Source: Adiantum capillus-veneris (Eukaryota > Streptophyta > Polypodiopsida > Polypodiales > Pteridaceae). From it: a DNA stretch of 60,000 nucleotides. The notes below the pieces were generated by a model that did no database searches, was not told the origin of the DNA, and was given only the letters and a program-made list of their open reading frames with translations. Positions 41,544 through 53,280 of the stretch are shown here, piece after piece; positions within the stretch are counted from its first letter, which is position 1; the number at the start of each line of letters is the position of its first letter. The position numbers were made by a program, and so were the translations under genes. Where the stretch lies: contig CM043946.1 in assembly GCA_014529385.2 (NCBI GenBank), positions 21,198,577 to 21,258,576 of the forward strand, given 5' to 3'.

Positions 41544-42445
41544 TGTCGTGCAGCTCCGCTTCCATGACAAGAAAATGAGCAAAGGGATGCCAATCAGGTT
41601 TATTTGAGTCCTACATGATTGTTCAGCAGTAATAAGGGATTGCCAACAAGCCAATTTTAAGTTAAAAGTGTGCTAGATGCGGCTCTAAGGGCCAAAACAT
41701 GTCTTGGTAATGCTAAACAGTGAGTATGCTTGAAGTGATCATATCAAAGATTTTATTGATCAAAGTTGAAGCACTTGAAGAGCTCTACAGGTTTATCTTT
41801 TTGGCTCGTCAATTGGAGCTACAGATAAGAAGATATCGCAGCTTGAAGTTTGAATTGACTGCACATCCGTACCGGATTGGGCAGATGCAGCTGAGGGGAC
41901 AGAAATGAAATGAATGCACGGGCCTAAAGTGCTCATTTTGTGGAGCATGTGGGTCTTTTGAGATCAACGTTTGATGTTTTGGTTGCCAAGTTACTAGCCG
42001 ATGAAGATTTATCGAGGGGCTGGTTCCGCAACAGTCCGGTCCACTAGGTCGGAGTGTCATCTGGGAGTTTTTGGCCCTTGAACTCATCTTAGAATGCAAT
42101 GATTGCAGGATATACCCAACAAGGCAGGACCAGGAAGCTGGCTATTTGGAGTAGATGCAAAGAGAGTAAAACTCTCCGAATGCAATCACTTATACTTGCA
42201 TATTGAAGGCATATGGCAATGTCGAAAAAGTAATGCGGGGCATCGAACTTCATGATGATATTGTTAGCCAAGAACTGCTGGCGAAATATGTTTTGCTTGG
42301 CGATGCTACGCCTGATATATACACCAAAAGTGGTGCCCAACTAAAGCATTGTATGACTCGCATGTATGCCCAGTTTGTGAAGCCATTAAAAGGCCACCCA
42401 AAACTCACAGTAAGGATGGCCACCCATTCAATAAAAATAAAGGCT
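41544..42445 (+). pseudogene. PPR-containing segment, copy 2
   Basis: Direct repeat of 39059-39870, with clear PPR text: NAMIAGYTQQGR at about 42096-42131 and, in another frame, SPNAITYTCILKAYGNVEKVM and GIELHDDIV (about 42174-42265), then DIYTKSGAQLKHC. An open frame of 97 codons (from 42203) covers the second repeat. The 107 bases near 41935-42045 that copy 1 lacks are present. It ends within 15 bases of the 5' LTR of element B, so element B appears to have inserted at its edge. Confidence 0.8.
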
Positions 42446-42459
42446 TCTATGTGTGAACA

Positions 42460-43027
42460 TGTTAATCCTCATGCACATTCCTATCACCTACGATGAACAT
42501 TGTACTATTTATTTGGTAGAGTCAGGTACCGGGCTTGTCGGTCCAATAGGAAAAGGATAAGAGTGATCGTTGATGAGAGGCACACTCTAACTAGAACATT
42601 CAAGGGATTAGTTGGCTAAGCATGGGCGCCCAAGTGTGAATGGGGCGAGCTCATATAAAAGTCAACTAAACCTCAAATTCACTTATTCTCACATTTGTGC
42701 AGTTGAAGAGTTCTCTTGCTCCATCTCCATCTTCTTCTTCATCATCTCCTTGTGTGTGTGTATGCGTGAGAGAGAGAGAGAGAGAGTGTGTGATCGAGCA
42801 TTGCGGCGGCACGACGGCGGCGAGGCGGTTGAGCACGCTGTAGCGGCATCTCCCTCTTCTTCGCAATGAGGAATCCTCCACGACAGGAAGTGTAGAGCGG
42901 TGAGTGATACACCAACGCCATCTTTGAGCTTACTAGTTTAGGCTTGTCATGTGCTTGGAGCCATTTGTGGCTCGCACACAGTGTATTGGCAAGTTCCTGG
43001 CATTCACACATGCGATATACGCGCACA
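42460..43027 (+). repeat. 5' LTR of element B
   Basis: Starts TGTTAATCCTCATGCAC and ends GCGCACA, 568 bases, matching the 3' LTR of element A (32512-33083). Contains CATATAAAAGTCAACT (about 42653) as TATA box and a short AG run (42768-42786). It is followed after four bases by a primer-binding site, so it is the left LTR of a plus-strand element. Confidence 0.9.
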
Positions 43028-43031
43028 TTTT

Positions 43032-43049
43032 TGGCGCTGCTGCCGGGAA
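43032..43049 (+). other. Primer-binding site of element B
   Basis: TGGCGCTGCTGCCGGGAA directly after the LTR closely resembles the TGGCGCCGTTGCCGGGG sites known from Athila, Tat and Ogre-type Ty3 elements. It gives the lineage and the point where reverse transcription starts. Confidence 0.85.
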
Positions 43050-44534
43050 TGTCATACACTAAGCTTGAATGGCACTATGTGCTTCTTTTGTGGTGCAATT
43101 TCAATTGTAGGAAAGGTAAGGAAGGAGGGTGTTTGTGTTGAGAAGAAGGATTTTGTGTTATTATTGTGTATTTTTTTTGTTAATGGAGTTTTTAAATGTA
43201 CTGTTTTTTCTCTGTGTAAGGTGTTAGTATTAAGGTTGTTATTTTTGGGTAATGTAATGTACAGTAAGTAGGAAGTAGATCTGTGAGAGCTAATAGAGTG
43301 TGTTAGTTTGTAATAGTAAGTTTATTAGTTGGAAGTAGGTAGGTAGAGTGTGTGTGTACTCTCGCGCAAGCCGCGACGACCTTATCCTTTAAAAAATAAT
43401 AATAAAAATAAAAATAATAATAAAATAAAAATTAAAGGTAGGATCGGGATCGGGATCGGAAATATCTTCGAGACCCAAGCCCCCGGAGGATTCACCATGG
43501 AAAACTTAACGCACCACGTAAGTGCGGGGGGGGGGTGGACAAGTTACATAAGCGTATAAGTTAGGAGCTGACCCCCAACAGTTTATCTCCCAAGCTAAAA
43601 AAATAAGGGAGGGGGTATCATATTTATGGGGAGGGGAGGGAGAGAGGGGGGGGAAGAGAGAGAGAGAGAAATGAGAAAAGGGAAAAATGAGAGGAATTTT
43701 TTGTGTTTCAAAATTATGGCTTCCTAAAAGAATCTTCCCTCAAACTTGTGAATCAATAGCTACAACGATACATGCAAGAACTAACACTACCTTGTATCAA
43801 TTGCTTATTTTGTGATTATAGTTTGTATAGATGCAAATTTATAGGGAGAACCTATAAGAAAATTTAACCACGTTTTTTGAGTAATTTAGATGGGTCAAAA
43901 TCAGACGAGTAGCTAGAGTGCAAGCTAAATGGGCACATAGTTTGAAAGTCAAACTAAGACACATTGAGCATATATCTAGTTATCAATAGAAGTGGTTCCT
44001 TAGTACGTTGCCATTCACTATGCTACACGCTTTTTGACTATTTTTACTCAGTTAGATCATGTGAGACCTAAATTTTATATGTAAGATAGGGGTACGATAG
44101 TTTTTTGCATTGATTATTGTATAAGCGTATAAAGGGGGTCATATTTCCTAATATGAGTCGTATATAGGGGCTTTATTAAAGTTGCTCGCTCGCAGGTGGC
44201 GTCCCGTTTTGTGTATAGAGTGAATCCCCCGGGCCCAAGCCAAGCTCACGCTCAGGCTTAGGCCTCAGTCGTCCTTTAAAATTATTATTTTAGCTTCACA
44301 CGTAGCTAAAAATCAGCTTTTTTGAGGACCAACGGAGCTTCAGGTGACCGAACGTTGTGCTATAAAGCACACCGCGACCCTCTGAGCGATACGCTCGTTT
44401 TGAGCTACCACACACTTTAATCAAAAGATCGATCATTAAAAACATTAAAAAAAAAGAGTGAAAATGGACGCCTAAAAAAGTAAGCAGTTAACCTTTGAGG
44501 TTAATCGCCAACGCTTGTAGGTTGTCAAAGGCAC
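43050..44534 (+). other. Leader of element B, interrupted by an insertion
   Basis: Non-coding leader between the primer-binding site and the gag ATG. It includes an AATA-rich run (43388-43433) and a thrice-repeated ATCGGG near 43442. Most of it is found reversed in element A at 21905-22449. The 752 bases at 43482-44233 are absent there. Confidence 0.75.
43482..44233. mobile_element. 752-bp TIR element with 8-bp target duplication
   Basis: Ends are CCCGGAGGATTCAC and, reversed, CCCGGGGGATTCAC: 14-bp terminal inverted repeats with one mismatch. Both sides are flanked by CCCAAGCC (43474-43481 and 44234-44241). Element A has one CCCAAGCC at the homologous site (in reverse) and no insert. No coding potential is seen inside, which is GA-rich at 43600-43680. 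The 8-bp duplication would fit the hAT superfamily; the terminal sequence is not a textbook hAT end. Confidence 0.72.
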
Positions 44535-46683
44535 ATGCATCTGCGCTCTGGTCGTGTGCTAGAGACAGAGAAACTAGAGAGAATTTTTACTTACACCAGT
44601 TCTCAATATCCACCTACCTTAGGTTCCGGGCCCTTGGCGGGGACCCAAGGTAGTACAAACCAAGACCCGAACACAGTGGCTAGTGACTCTTCCTCTGACT
44701 AAGACTTCATGGAGGGTTTCCAATGCCTAATCCCAATAGCTCAAGCCAATACATACATGGTATGGGCCCATGGTCCGGGCCGAGCGTGCTTCACCGCTTG
44801 AAGGAAACCTTTAGTAGAGCCACTCGCTCCGAACATGGAGCTAATGATGTAAATGAGAGGGGTGGGGGAAGTAAATCCATTCATGACCAACGTAGACCCT
44901 ATGCCCTTAGAGAATAAGCATGTGAATACTTTATTCACTGTACCTCCTGACTCTTCAGAGTTATTTCCCTCCGAGGTCATATTACCCGATGGTAGAAGCC
45001 TTGCCAAAGAGCAAGAGGTTGAGCGATATATCATTGCGGCTAGGAAAAAGGAAGTCGAGAGCTTATGCAAGCGGAGCAACGAAGAGAGTTAAAAGTGAAA
45101 GCCCCTATGTCAATATCCTTGCTAAGAGAGCAATCAAGTGCTCCTGACTTAGCAACCGCTAAAGGGAAACCTCTAGAAAGCAACATTGCATCTAGTTCAA
45201 AGGACACCCAGCACCTCAATCCTAGATGAAGCGTTCTTAAATGAGAACTGGAAGTACGAACTACAAACGGAAACTCTGACTGACCTATACACAGGTCACA
45301 CCTATCACATGGGCTGGTTAGATGTCCTACAGTCCACAATGGGTGCTACTAGTGTGGAGGATCAACAACAAAGAGTTTGTGAGGTCATCCATAGGGTCAT
45401 TGAGTTAGAGAGACAGAACAAGGGGATCAACTTTCCTTCAATAGGTCTCATGATATTCTTAGATATAGTAAAGGCTAAACAACCGACCTTATCGCAAATG
45501 GAGACTCCCTCGGTAAGTCTGATGGATCCCCCATATGTTGTTTTGCCAGGGGTCTCGGTGCAATCTGAACCCACAAGTGATAGCTTTACCTTTCGAAGTC
45601 TAGCTCATCTTTCCCTTGATGACACCACGACTACCATGCCTACCCCAATGATGGGCATGCCAAGAAACATGCCATGGACCTCATTTGTTAGTAAAGCACC
45701 ACTACATGGTATCTCAATGTCTACAACAGTACGTACAAGTGTGTACCAATCGTATGCACCTATGGGTCATCGCACTCATGTAGTCCCTACCCCTCCCATT
45801 GTTTCAACAACCTATGCTCCACAACCACAACACCCAAGTTGTTATTTCCATGGGACCATACTGTCTAGCATTAGCATGTCACACCCGACGTTTGCTATAC
45901 CTAGGGCCGCACATATGAACTTTGAGCCCCCACATGGCACACAATCATACCAAACGTGGAACCCAAGGGCTTCCTATGCGCCAAGCCCAATGCCAATACC
46001 TACTCCACATGTAGCCTCTGGAGCGCCTTCACCCACGGTTCCTGCTCACTTAGGTGACTTGGCAACATTTGCTCAAGCTATTGGTTGATCTATTACTGAG
46101 AATATGTGTAACACGCCTGATAGAGAGCCTAGAAGTAAGGCAGTACAAATAGCCAAGCTCACACAAAAATTTAGTGGAGACGGGAATGTGAGAAAGAATA
46201 TCAAAGTGTTTGAACAAATATGCGATTCTCTAGGAGAACACAATGACCTGCATAAGAGTAATTCTTTAAGCCTAACCTTAAATGTGAAGGCAGGGGATTG
46301 GTATAGAACCCTAAGGGTAGAAGAAAAAAGGATTTACCCTACTCTTAGGAGACTGTCCTTGAAAGAATACATACAAGAGGGAGTGCTTTGGGGTGTAGCC
46401 TCTCAGCTCCAAAAAGCCCAACGAGAGGAAGGAGAGTCGGTGAGAGACTTTATAAGTCACTTGAAGCATTTGAATTCTCGTTGTGATCCAAATGAGCACT
46501 TCAACAATAACCAATTGCTTGATAGATTCATTAGGGGGTTACGATATGAGGATATCTACAATGGCCTAATCATTAGAGGTATCTCCACTTGGGAAGCAGT
46601 CACCACCAATGCGATCCAATTGGAGGATAATTTAATGATTCAAGGAGAAAGAGTGTATGTTGAGCCTAAGTCTATTAGCTCGT
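44535..46683 (+). pseudogene. Element B gag, N-terminal and capsid parts
   Basis: The ATG at 44535 starts MHLRSGRVLETEKLERI as in element A. Frame changes occur near 44860 and 45100. The open frame 45186-46088 carries LTDLYTGHTYHMGWLDVLQ, a Pro/Met-rich middle and the linker SYAPSPMPIPTP; a TGA at 46086 interrupts it. The capsid domain (KFSGDGNVRKNIKVFEQICD, LTLNVKAGDWYRTLRVEE, SVRDFISHLKHLNSRC, RFIRGLRYEDIYNGL) runs to TAA 46683. Here the order is collinear, so this copy shows the original arrangement that was flipped in element A. It includes about 655 bases (45300-45955) that A has lost. Confidence 0.85.
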
Positions 46684-47835
46684 AAGCATCAGGGCATCAG
46701 CCAATGACCCTAAAGCCTATTGCTAAGGAGCCAAAGATATCTGAGATGACTTTAGCAGATCTTACCAAGGCTATTCCAGAGAGTCTTAGGGATAATCGTG
46801 CTCTGCAAAACAATAATATTTATCCAAGAAGGGAGCAACAATGGTGTTCAATATGCTATGGACCGCATAGTACCAATGAATGCCCTACTTTTAGAGTAAA
46901 ACTAAATGGGAACTACAATTCCTGTGGGAGGTATGGTCATCAAGCTAAGGATTGCATAGTATTTAAGCGCGTGATGGCCAATAGACCAACCTTATCATGG
47001 ACAGACACACCTGGAGTGCCTGCATTGATACTGGCCCCACCTCTTGAACAAACAGCACAACACATGGTCCCTAGGGTTCAGAATGTTGTGCAAACTACAC
47101 CTTTACCACCTCTAGTGGTAGGACCTCACCCACCACATCCGAGAATCACTTATGTGAATCAAGTGGGTTGTGAGTCGTCTATTGCTTGTTTGGAAGGATG
47201 TGAGGAAGATATAGACCCTAATATTGCCTATGGGATGGATGTGCTTGAAGAAAGTCCACAATACTACATGGAGGACTATTGGGGACAAGTCAAACCTGTA
47301 TATCAAGTAGCTGCTCTTGCGGCAAGAGTCCAAAATATCAATTACAGTGCTACGAGACCACCTCTTCAATGTTATGAGTGTGGAGGTCCACATCGTATAG
47401 TCGAGTGTCCTATTAGGCTACAAAAGAACGCCACACTAATGCAAACCAGTCAAGAAAGCACATCTACAATGCCAATACTCATGTGTAATTGAAGTTATTG
47501 AGGAGCACATCACAAAGAACACCTGTGGTACCGGTAAACGTACTCACACGATCGATGCTCCAAAAACAAAATTATATTCTTGACAAAAGAGACACGGCAT
47601 CAATTGCCCAATCTCAGAAAAAGAAGAAAACATGAAGAAAGAGATCACAAAAGCAGTGAAGTCAGACCCCAGTTCAAAGACCAACATAGGGATTGGTGAC
47701 GACCCCGTATATATGAATGACGCTGAAGAGGATTCCGATTCAGGAGAAACCATGGAGACCAAAACGACCACTAAGATAGAAACCAACAAGGAAGATCTTC
47801 ATGAGCCACAATTTCCAGGATCCAGAAGAAGATAG
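46684..47835 (+). pseudogene. Element B gag, zinc knuckles and linker
   Basis: In the same frame as the capsid after the stop at 46683, 46704-47492 holds three good zinc knuckles: CSICYGPHSTNECP, NSCGRYGHQAKDC (its first Cys now Tyr) and CYECGGPHRIVECP. A fourth box, partly kept in A, is cut by a 49-base deletion just after MCN at 47490. The basic and acidic linker follows in pieces (MKKEITKAVKSDPSSK, MNDAEEDSDSGETMETK). Confidence 0.82.
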
Positions 47836-47951
47836 GAACTTATCCAAACCCTGCAGAGGAGATTGAGCGAGTCAAGCAATTAAGGAGTTTGGTAGAAGAT
47901 ACCCAAAGGGATCTAGAACCGACACCTAGGCAGATCTAGATTACAGATACC

Positions 47952-48820
47952 GTGTTCCCTACGCAACAACAACCTCACCAAGTCCATAGACTCTTAGCCA
48001 TACCCAGTGTCATCCAAGAAGAAAGTGACTTAAAGTCATGGGAAAGTGTGCGTTCTCACTTCTTGATAGAAATAATGTTTACAAATGGACTACTTGATCC
48101 TATCGAAGAAATGGAGATCCCATCTTCCCTGTGTCAAGGGACTCAAGGCCAAAAGGTGCCATTAAACATTGCCAAATTGATGGATTTCATGTCTTCAGAA
48201 CTTAGAACCACCATCATGTCCAAACTATATAAAGAGCCTGAGCTAGTCTCAGCTCTTCAAGCCTTCCTCAATGGAGAACTAATGTTTGGGCTACCATAAT
48301 TTGCACAGCTGGATAGAGCTGGGGAGATGCCAACAGAGGAGGAACACTTAGATCCACAACCCAATCTAGATGAGAACCTTGTTATAGAAATACCTGTTTA
48401 CAAGTTGGGGCAATAATTTGAGGGTGATGAATCCAATGCGACCATACCGATCACTACAAAGGGATTAATTGTGAATGGAATCCTTGATGGTGGCGCTAGG
48501 GTTAGCATTGTGACTAAAAATTGATGGGAAACTATGGGAAGACCTCACCTTGTGACCACAACCATAGTAGTGAAGATGGCCAATGGGTCTATTGTTAAAC
48601 CTATTGGGATGCTAGAAGATCTCAAGATCAAGGTCTTTAGACATAAAATAAGGATTACCTTCACTGTTATGGATTTCTCCAAGCACACTGTGGCATCGGA
48701 GATGATCTTAGGACGTCCTTTCATGAGGGAAGCAAAAATGGTGCATGACTGGTCTAAAAACCATGTGTCTACTTGCAGTTCCAAGATTATGTCATTAGAG
48801 TGGATCTTGTGACTAGTCGA
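47952..48820 (+). pseudogene. Element B protease
   Basis: Collinear with element A 24540-25355. Helical N-terminal part (MSSELRTTIMSKLYKEPELV), active site ILDGGARVS with Asp at 48486, flap-like VVKMANGSIVKPIGML and MILGRPFMREA near 48710. It is broken at TAA 48297, by TAA 48413-48415, and by the TGA (48520) shared with element A. The Gly after DGGA is Arg here, which would probably damage the active site. Confidence 0.8.
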
Positions 48821-49384
48821 GCACATCCCCTAGGAAACAGGTTAATAATTGATCATAGATCTGACACCACAATTCACTTGGCCCCATTGCAGTATTGTTA
48901 CACGTGTAAAACAGACACTGATGTTGGGTAAGATTCTCCTTATATGGATGTACTACCTGGGATGACCGAGTCGGACAATGTGGATTGGGTCCACCTACTA
49001 GCAACCATAGACACTTGGGGAAATAGGGGGACGACCTGGGTAACACATGAGGGGGATGAAATACCACCACTTATACCCTTAAATATGCTAGAAGCAATGC
49101 ATATAGCTTCTGATGATCTACAAGATGAAAGTTTGACTGGCATTGGAACCAGTAGCGCCTCACAAGACTATAGTCCACATGATTTGGGGTCAGAATCATC
49201 AATTGAAATTGACTCTGAGAACAAAGAATCTAAGTTAAATCTTAGTGAAAATGTGGGGACAAACCATTCAGGGCCCAGTGGTAACCTAGATGACAATCTA
49301 TCCAAGGGAGCAGAAGACACAAGTAGTGATTCATCTAGTGACTCTTCAATAGAGATATATTTTCATGGACATATCATGATATGA
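48821..49384 (+). pseudogene. Element B protease-RT spacer, deleted
   Basis: Matches the first 190 codons of the element A spacer (25377-25940), including LTGIGTSSASQDYSPHDLGS and DTSSDSSSDSSIEI. It then jumps at about 49352 to the RT lead-in (FHGHIMI in place of FRDIFA). The 573 bases of A in between are missing. GAT or GAGAT-like text at both edges suggests a microhomology-mediated deletion. Confidence 0.8.
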
Positions 49385-50113
49385 AAGGTGTTCCACCTTC
49401 CGTGGTGCAACACACAATCCCCATGAATAGCATGGCTAAACCAATTCAGCAACAACCCTACCCAATGAATCCTAAATATGCAAAAATCATTCAAGAAGAT
49501 ATTGAAAAGCTTGTGGAATGCGGATTCATATACCCTATTGAGCACTGAGAATGGGTGTCTCCAATAGTGATTGTGCCAAAAAATAATGGGAAACTCAGAG
49601 TGTGCTTGGATCTCAAGAAGGTCAATGCCACCACTAGGAGGGACCATTACCCCTTGCCATATTTAGAACATGTGCTTGAAAGAGTTGCAGGAAAGGAAGC
49701 TTATAGATTTTTAGATGAGTACTCCGGCTATAGTCAAATCACAATTTCACTGGAGGACCAAGATAAAACAGCCTTTATAACCGAATTTGGAGTGTTCGCA
49801 TTTCATTTTATGGCTTTTGGCTTAACCAATGCCATTGATACCTTTCAAAGATTAATAAACACTGCTTTTAGAGAATGTTTGAGGGAGTTTTGTGAAGCTT
49901 TCTTAGATGACCTTTGTGTTTATTCCTCTTGGAAATAACAACTATCATGCTTACGAAAAGTGTTTGAGAAGTGTAGATTGTATCGCATCTCCTTAAACCT
50001 TTTCAAATGCCAATTTGGGGTTAAACATGGAGTCATTTTAGGGCATATAGTGTCCAAAAATGGGATTTCCATAAATGAGAGCAAAATTAAAGCCATTGCT
50101 GAATTGCCACCAC
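49385..50113 (+). pseudogene. Element B reverse transcriptase, truncated
   Basis: Motifs in order: KLVECGFIYPIEH, stop, VIVPKNNGKLRVCLDLKKVN, HYPLPYLEHVLERVAG, FLDEYSGYSQITI, MAFGLTNAIDTFQRLI, catalytic FLDDLCVYSSW near 49911, and GHIVSKNGISIN. The frame is cut at AELPPPR (50113), where element A continues into the connection domain. RNase H, integrase, second protease-like domain and 3' LTR are all absent. The join at 50113/50114 marks a truncation or a later insertion of element C. Confidence 0.9.
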
Positions 50114-50609
50114 GTAAGTCATTCTGAGAAAAGAGACATCCTACGCGTAGTATGTCTCCAGGGTCATATTGACCTTCTGTGCAGAAATTGACATCATGGG
50201 AGTCTTTTACATGGTATAAGATTCCTATATATCAAATTTCAATCCAATTGGATATCATTTGCCCATCCATATAGGACATCCTACCCATTTTGTGAGCCAA
50301 AAGCCTAAATCTGCTCAAAATTGCGCTTTTTGATATCCAAACCAAACTCCAAGTACACAGCCATGTTGCACAGATCAAGGGCCACAAGCATGTCAAGTTT
50401 CATCAGAATTAGAGGAAGTAGACATACTACGCGTAGGATGCCTACATGCTTATTTTTCAGCCAAAAATCTACTGTGGACACATGCATGGATTCCCTAGTC
50501 CCTTTTGAGTTCTTATTTCAATTTTCAAGTCATTTGGGTAGTCAGAACTCAGTTTATCAGCTAATCTATCAAAAACGCTAACTTTGGACTATTGAGTGCA
50601 ACAAGATCC
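50114..50609 (+). other. Leader of element C with palindromic sites
   Basis: Non-coding DNA upstream of the long ORF. It holds two 22-base near-palindromes built on CTACGCGTAG: 50135-50156 (GACATCCTACGCGTAGTATG...) and 50421-50442, which is almost the reverse complement of the first. A related GACATACTACGTGATTC is at 54697. No LTR or primer-binding site is visible, so the 5' LTR is missing. Confidence 0.55.
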
Positions 50610-51812
50610 ATGGCAGGCGCTAAGTCACCAGCAAAGAAGAAAAGAATGACCATCAAGGACTACTTAGAAGAAGTGGAGCCTTTTGTTATCCCAGAGGGAA
50701 CCTTGAAGCCCACAAGCACTTGGATTCAAGATGACCTACTAGTAGCCAATGATCTGAGAATCTACCAAGGAGTGTTTAAAGATCCGGAGGGAAATGCAGT
50801 GGAGCTACCCATGATCCCTCAAGAGCTCAATGAATTTGTCATGAGCAAGATGGGGGACTACTTGGAGAAATTGGATCTACACAATTACTTTGAAGCCTTG
50901 CCAACAGGGATTGATGTTAAAAGAGTGTGGGAATTTGTCACCACAATCAAATTGGACGGATTTTCCAGAGCTACAGATCTACAAGGCAAGCCTAATAAGA
51001 TGATTGTCATCATAGATAAGGTGGTGGCAGCAGCACTTGACCTCTCTAACAAAGGAGACAGTGTGATTAAGAGGCGAGATGACATTAAGGTCTACTCAGA
51101 GAAGAAAAATAACTATACATTTGAAGATATTGCAAACCCGAAGGTGGCCATCATGAGCCAATTATACAATCAGTACTTCCACATGTGCACCAAGCGGCCA
51201 AAAGAATACAGGATGCCACCTGGAGCTATTTCCACCACTTTCACTTGGGTGATGCAGAAGAGTTGCCCGAGGGAGATAAAGTATGCCGCTTACATTCACT
51301 ACAACCTTGTGAGAATGGGGACCAAAAATCCCACTTATATTGTACCTGGTGAGTTGATAACCAAAGTCATCTAAATAGCATTGGATGCCAAGGGTCTACC
51401 TCCCTCCCAAAATGATTGGCTCAAGCTGAAGGAAGACAAAGAAGAAGAGCCTCCTAAGGCTCCAAGGGTAGCCACAAGGTTGAAGCGCCATTTAGAGACA
51501 GTGCCAAAAGATCCGCTAAAGCCCAAGAAGGGGAAGAAAGAAACTCTACAAGTTCCAGTAAAGGAAACAAAGTCACAGAAAGAAGCAAGCCTAGAAAGAC
51601 TAATGGAGGGTTTCAGAGCTGAGAGGATGCTAAAAGGGGATCTAAGAAAATTATGGAAGCCCTCACTCGAGGCTATGGCTGGATCTTCTCGAAGGACAAA
51701 AAAGGATCGCTTTGAAGATTATATAAAGAATTTCAAGATCTTAGATGCTACAGCTGAGAATATCCCAAACATACCTTTTACCGAAGAAGAAGTTGATGAT
51801 GTGAGGCGATAG
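50610..51812 (+). pseudogene. Element C long ORF, N-terminal part, unknown family
   Basis: From the ATG at 50610 a frame of 255 codons runs to TAA 51372 and continues in phase for another 146. It has a globular-looking part (TIKDYLEEVEPFVIPEGTLK, STWIQDDLLVANDLRIYQGV, FVMSKMGDYLEKLDLHNYFE, KMIVIIDKVVAAALDLSNKG, YNQYFHMCTKRPKEYRMPPG) and then a charged part with many Lys/Glu (KPKKGKKETLQVPVKETK). I recognise no RT, protease, capsid or transposase motif. Few lesions over 1.2 kb show it was selected or is recent. Position between leader and long coiled coil, and an LTR at the 3' side, suggest a structural (Gag-like) or novel protein of a non-autonomous element. Confidence 0.6.
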
Positions 51813-53280
51813 CTGCTAGAAGAGCAGGAAGGGGAAGAAAGAGAGAGGAAAACAAAAGCTGACCGGGATTTCAAAAAGAAACCATCAACCCCGCCATCAA
51901 GCCGAGAGTCAAGTCCTCCACCATCACCATCTCCTCCTAGTCCTCCTCAACCCCGACACACTGAGGAGTTGAACAAATCTGATAGGAAAGAAGACTCCAA
52001 GGAAGAGGAGAACAAAGATAAAGAGCAGAAGGTAGAAATTGAACCAAAAGATGAGAGGCCAGATCCAGAAAAAAAAACTATAGAATATTCCTTGATCTAC
52101 TACCTGTTGGATACTCTCAAGAAGAGGCAGCTAATGCAGCTTTTCAGTTGTTTAGCACTAGGCCCAAAGAATATATGTTGAGCCCTCGATTGGTGGAGTT
52201 GAAGGAAATGGCCATAGATACAATGGATTTAAAGCCACAAGCCAATGATTGGGATGAGGTGATGCAAAGACTCACTAGGCTCAGAGCAAGATCTATGGCC
52301 ACTGAGATTGAGTGTGATAATCTCAAAGAAAATGAAGTTCAAATCAAATCCGAGGTGGACTCGCTGCAAAAGCAGGACGAAGAGAACACACAGAAGTAAG
52401 CCAAGCTGCAAGCTGATCTGGACGCGGTACTAAAAATATGTCAAGAGCTGGAAAGTCAGAGTCCAAAGAGCAGGTGAGGAGTATAAGAAAATCATCAAAT
52501 CACTGACGAATGCGGAGAAAGAAAGGGACAACTTGACACTCCAACTTGCTGATGGGCCCAAAGAAGTGGAGACTTTGAGGAATGCCAAGGAAAAAGCTGA
52601 GCTAGAACATGAGGCCAGCCAGGACAAAGTTATAGAGCTGAAAGATCAAATAAAAGTGAAAGATTAGACAATCCAGAGGCTAAGGGCATCTCCAGGCAAA
52701 GTCAAATCCGCGGCCTCAACTAGCACTGCTTCAGAGAAGGATATGTATGAAGAACAGATGAAGGAACTCCAAAAAGAGTTGACACTAGAGAAGAGACAAA
52801 GATTGATGCTGGCCGAGGGCTTCCTAGTGATGCAAAGCCATTTGGAGGATGAGAACAAGGCCATGAAAAATGCGCTAGCAGCCTTGAAAAAGAAGATGGA
52901 CGAGGATCTCAAGAAGATGCAAACTGAAAATGAAGACACCAAGAAGAGGCTGAGAAATCCAATGCTAAATTGAACGACCTTTTAGTGACCATGGGGGATC
53001 AAGCTGAATAGGAAAAAAAAGCATATCAAAAGCAGATTGATGAGCTAAAAGGCCAATAGCAGATTGAAGAGCCACACTTGAGCACAGGGCCAGTAGCTAT
53101 GGAAGGAATTGATATAGACAATGGGTCAGATCCAGTGGACATGACAATGCAAGAGGACATCTTTGTGGGACCATACCAAGAGCTCCGAGATCTGACACAA
53201 GAAGAAGAAGACAATCTACAAAAGGCAATAGAAGCGGCCGTAAAAGACACCGCCAAAGAAGCAATGCAGTGGGAGTAGAG
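51813..53280 (+). pseudogene. Element C long ORF, coiled-coil part
   Basis: The frame goes on with a Pro/Ser stretch (PSTPPSSRESSPPPSPSPPS, about 51895-51950) and then long heptad-like, charged segments: MKELQKELTLEKRQRLMLAEG, MQSHLEDENKAMKNALAALK, KKKMDEDLKKMQTENEDTKK. A second acidic segment follows (LRDLTQEEEDNLQKAIEAA). Frames change several times and about six stops occur. Such an alternating Leu/charged pattern predicts coiled coils, which could drive multimerisation. No zinc knuckle is seen. Confidence 0.55.
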
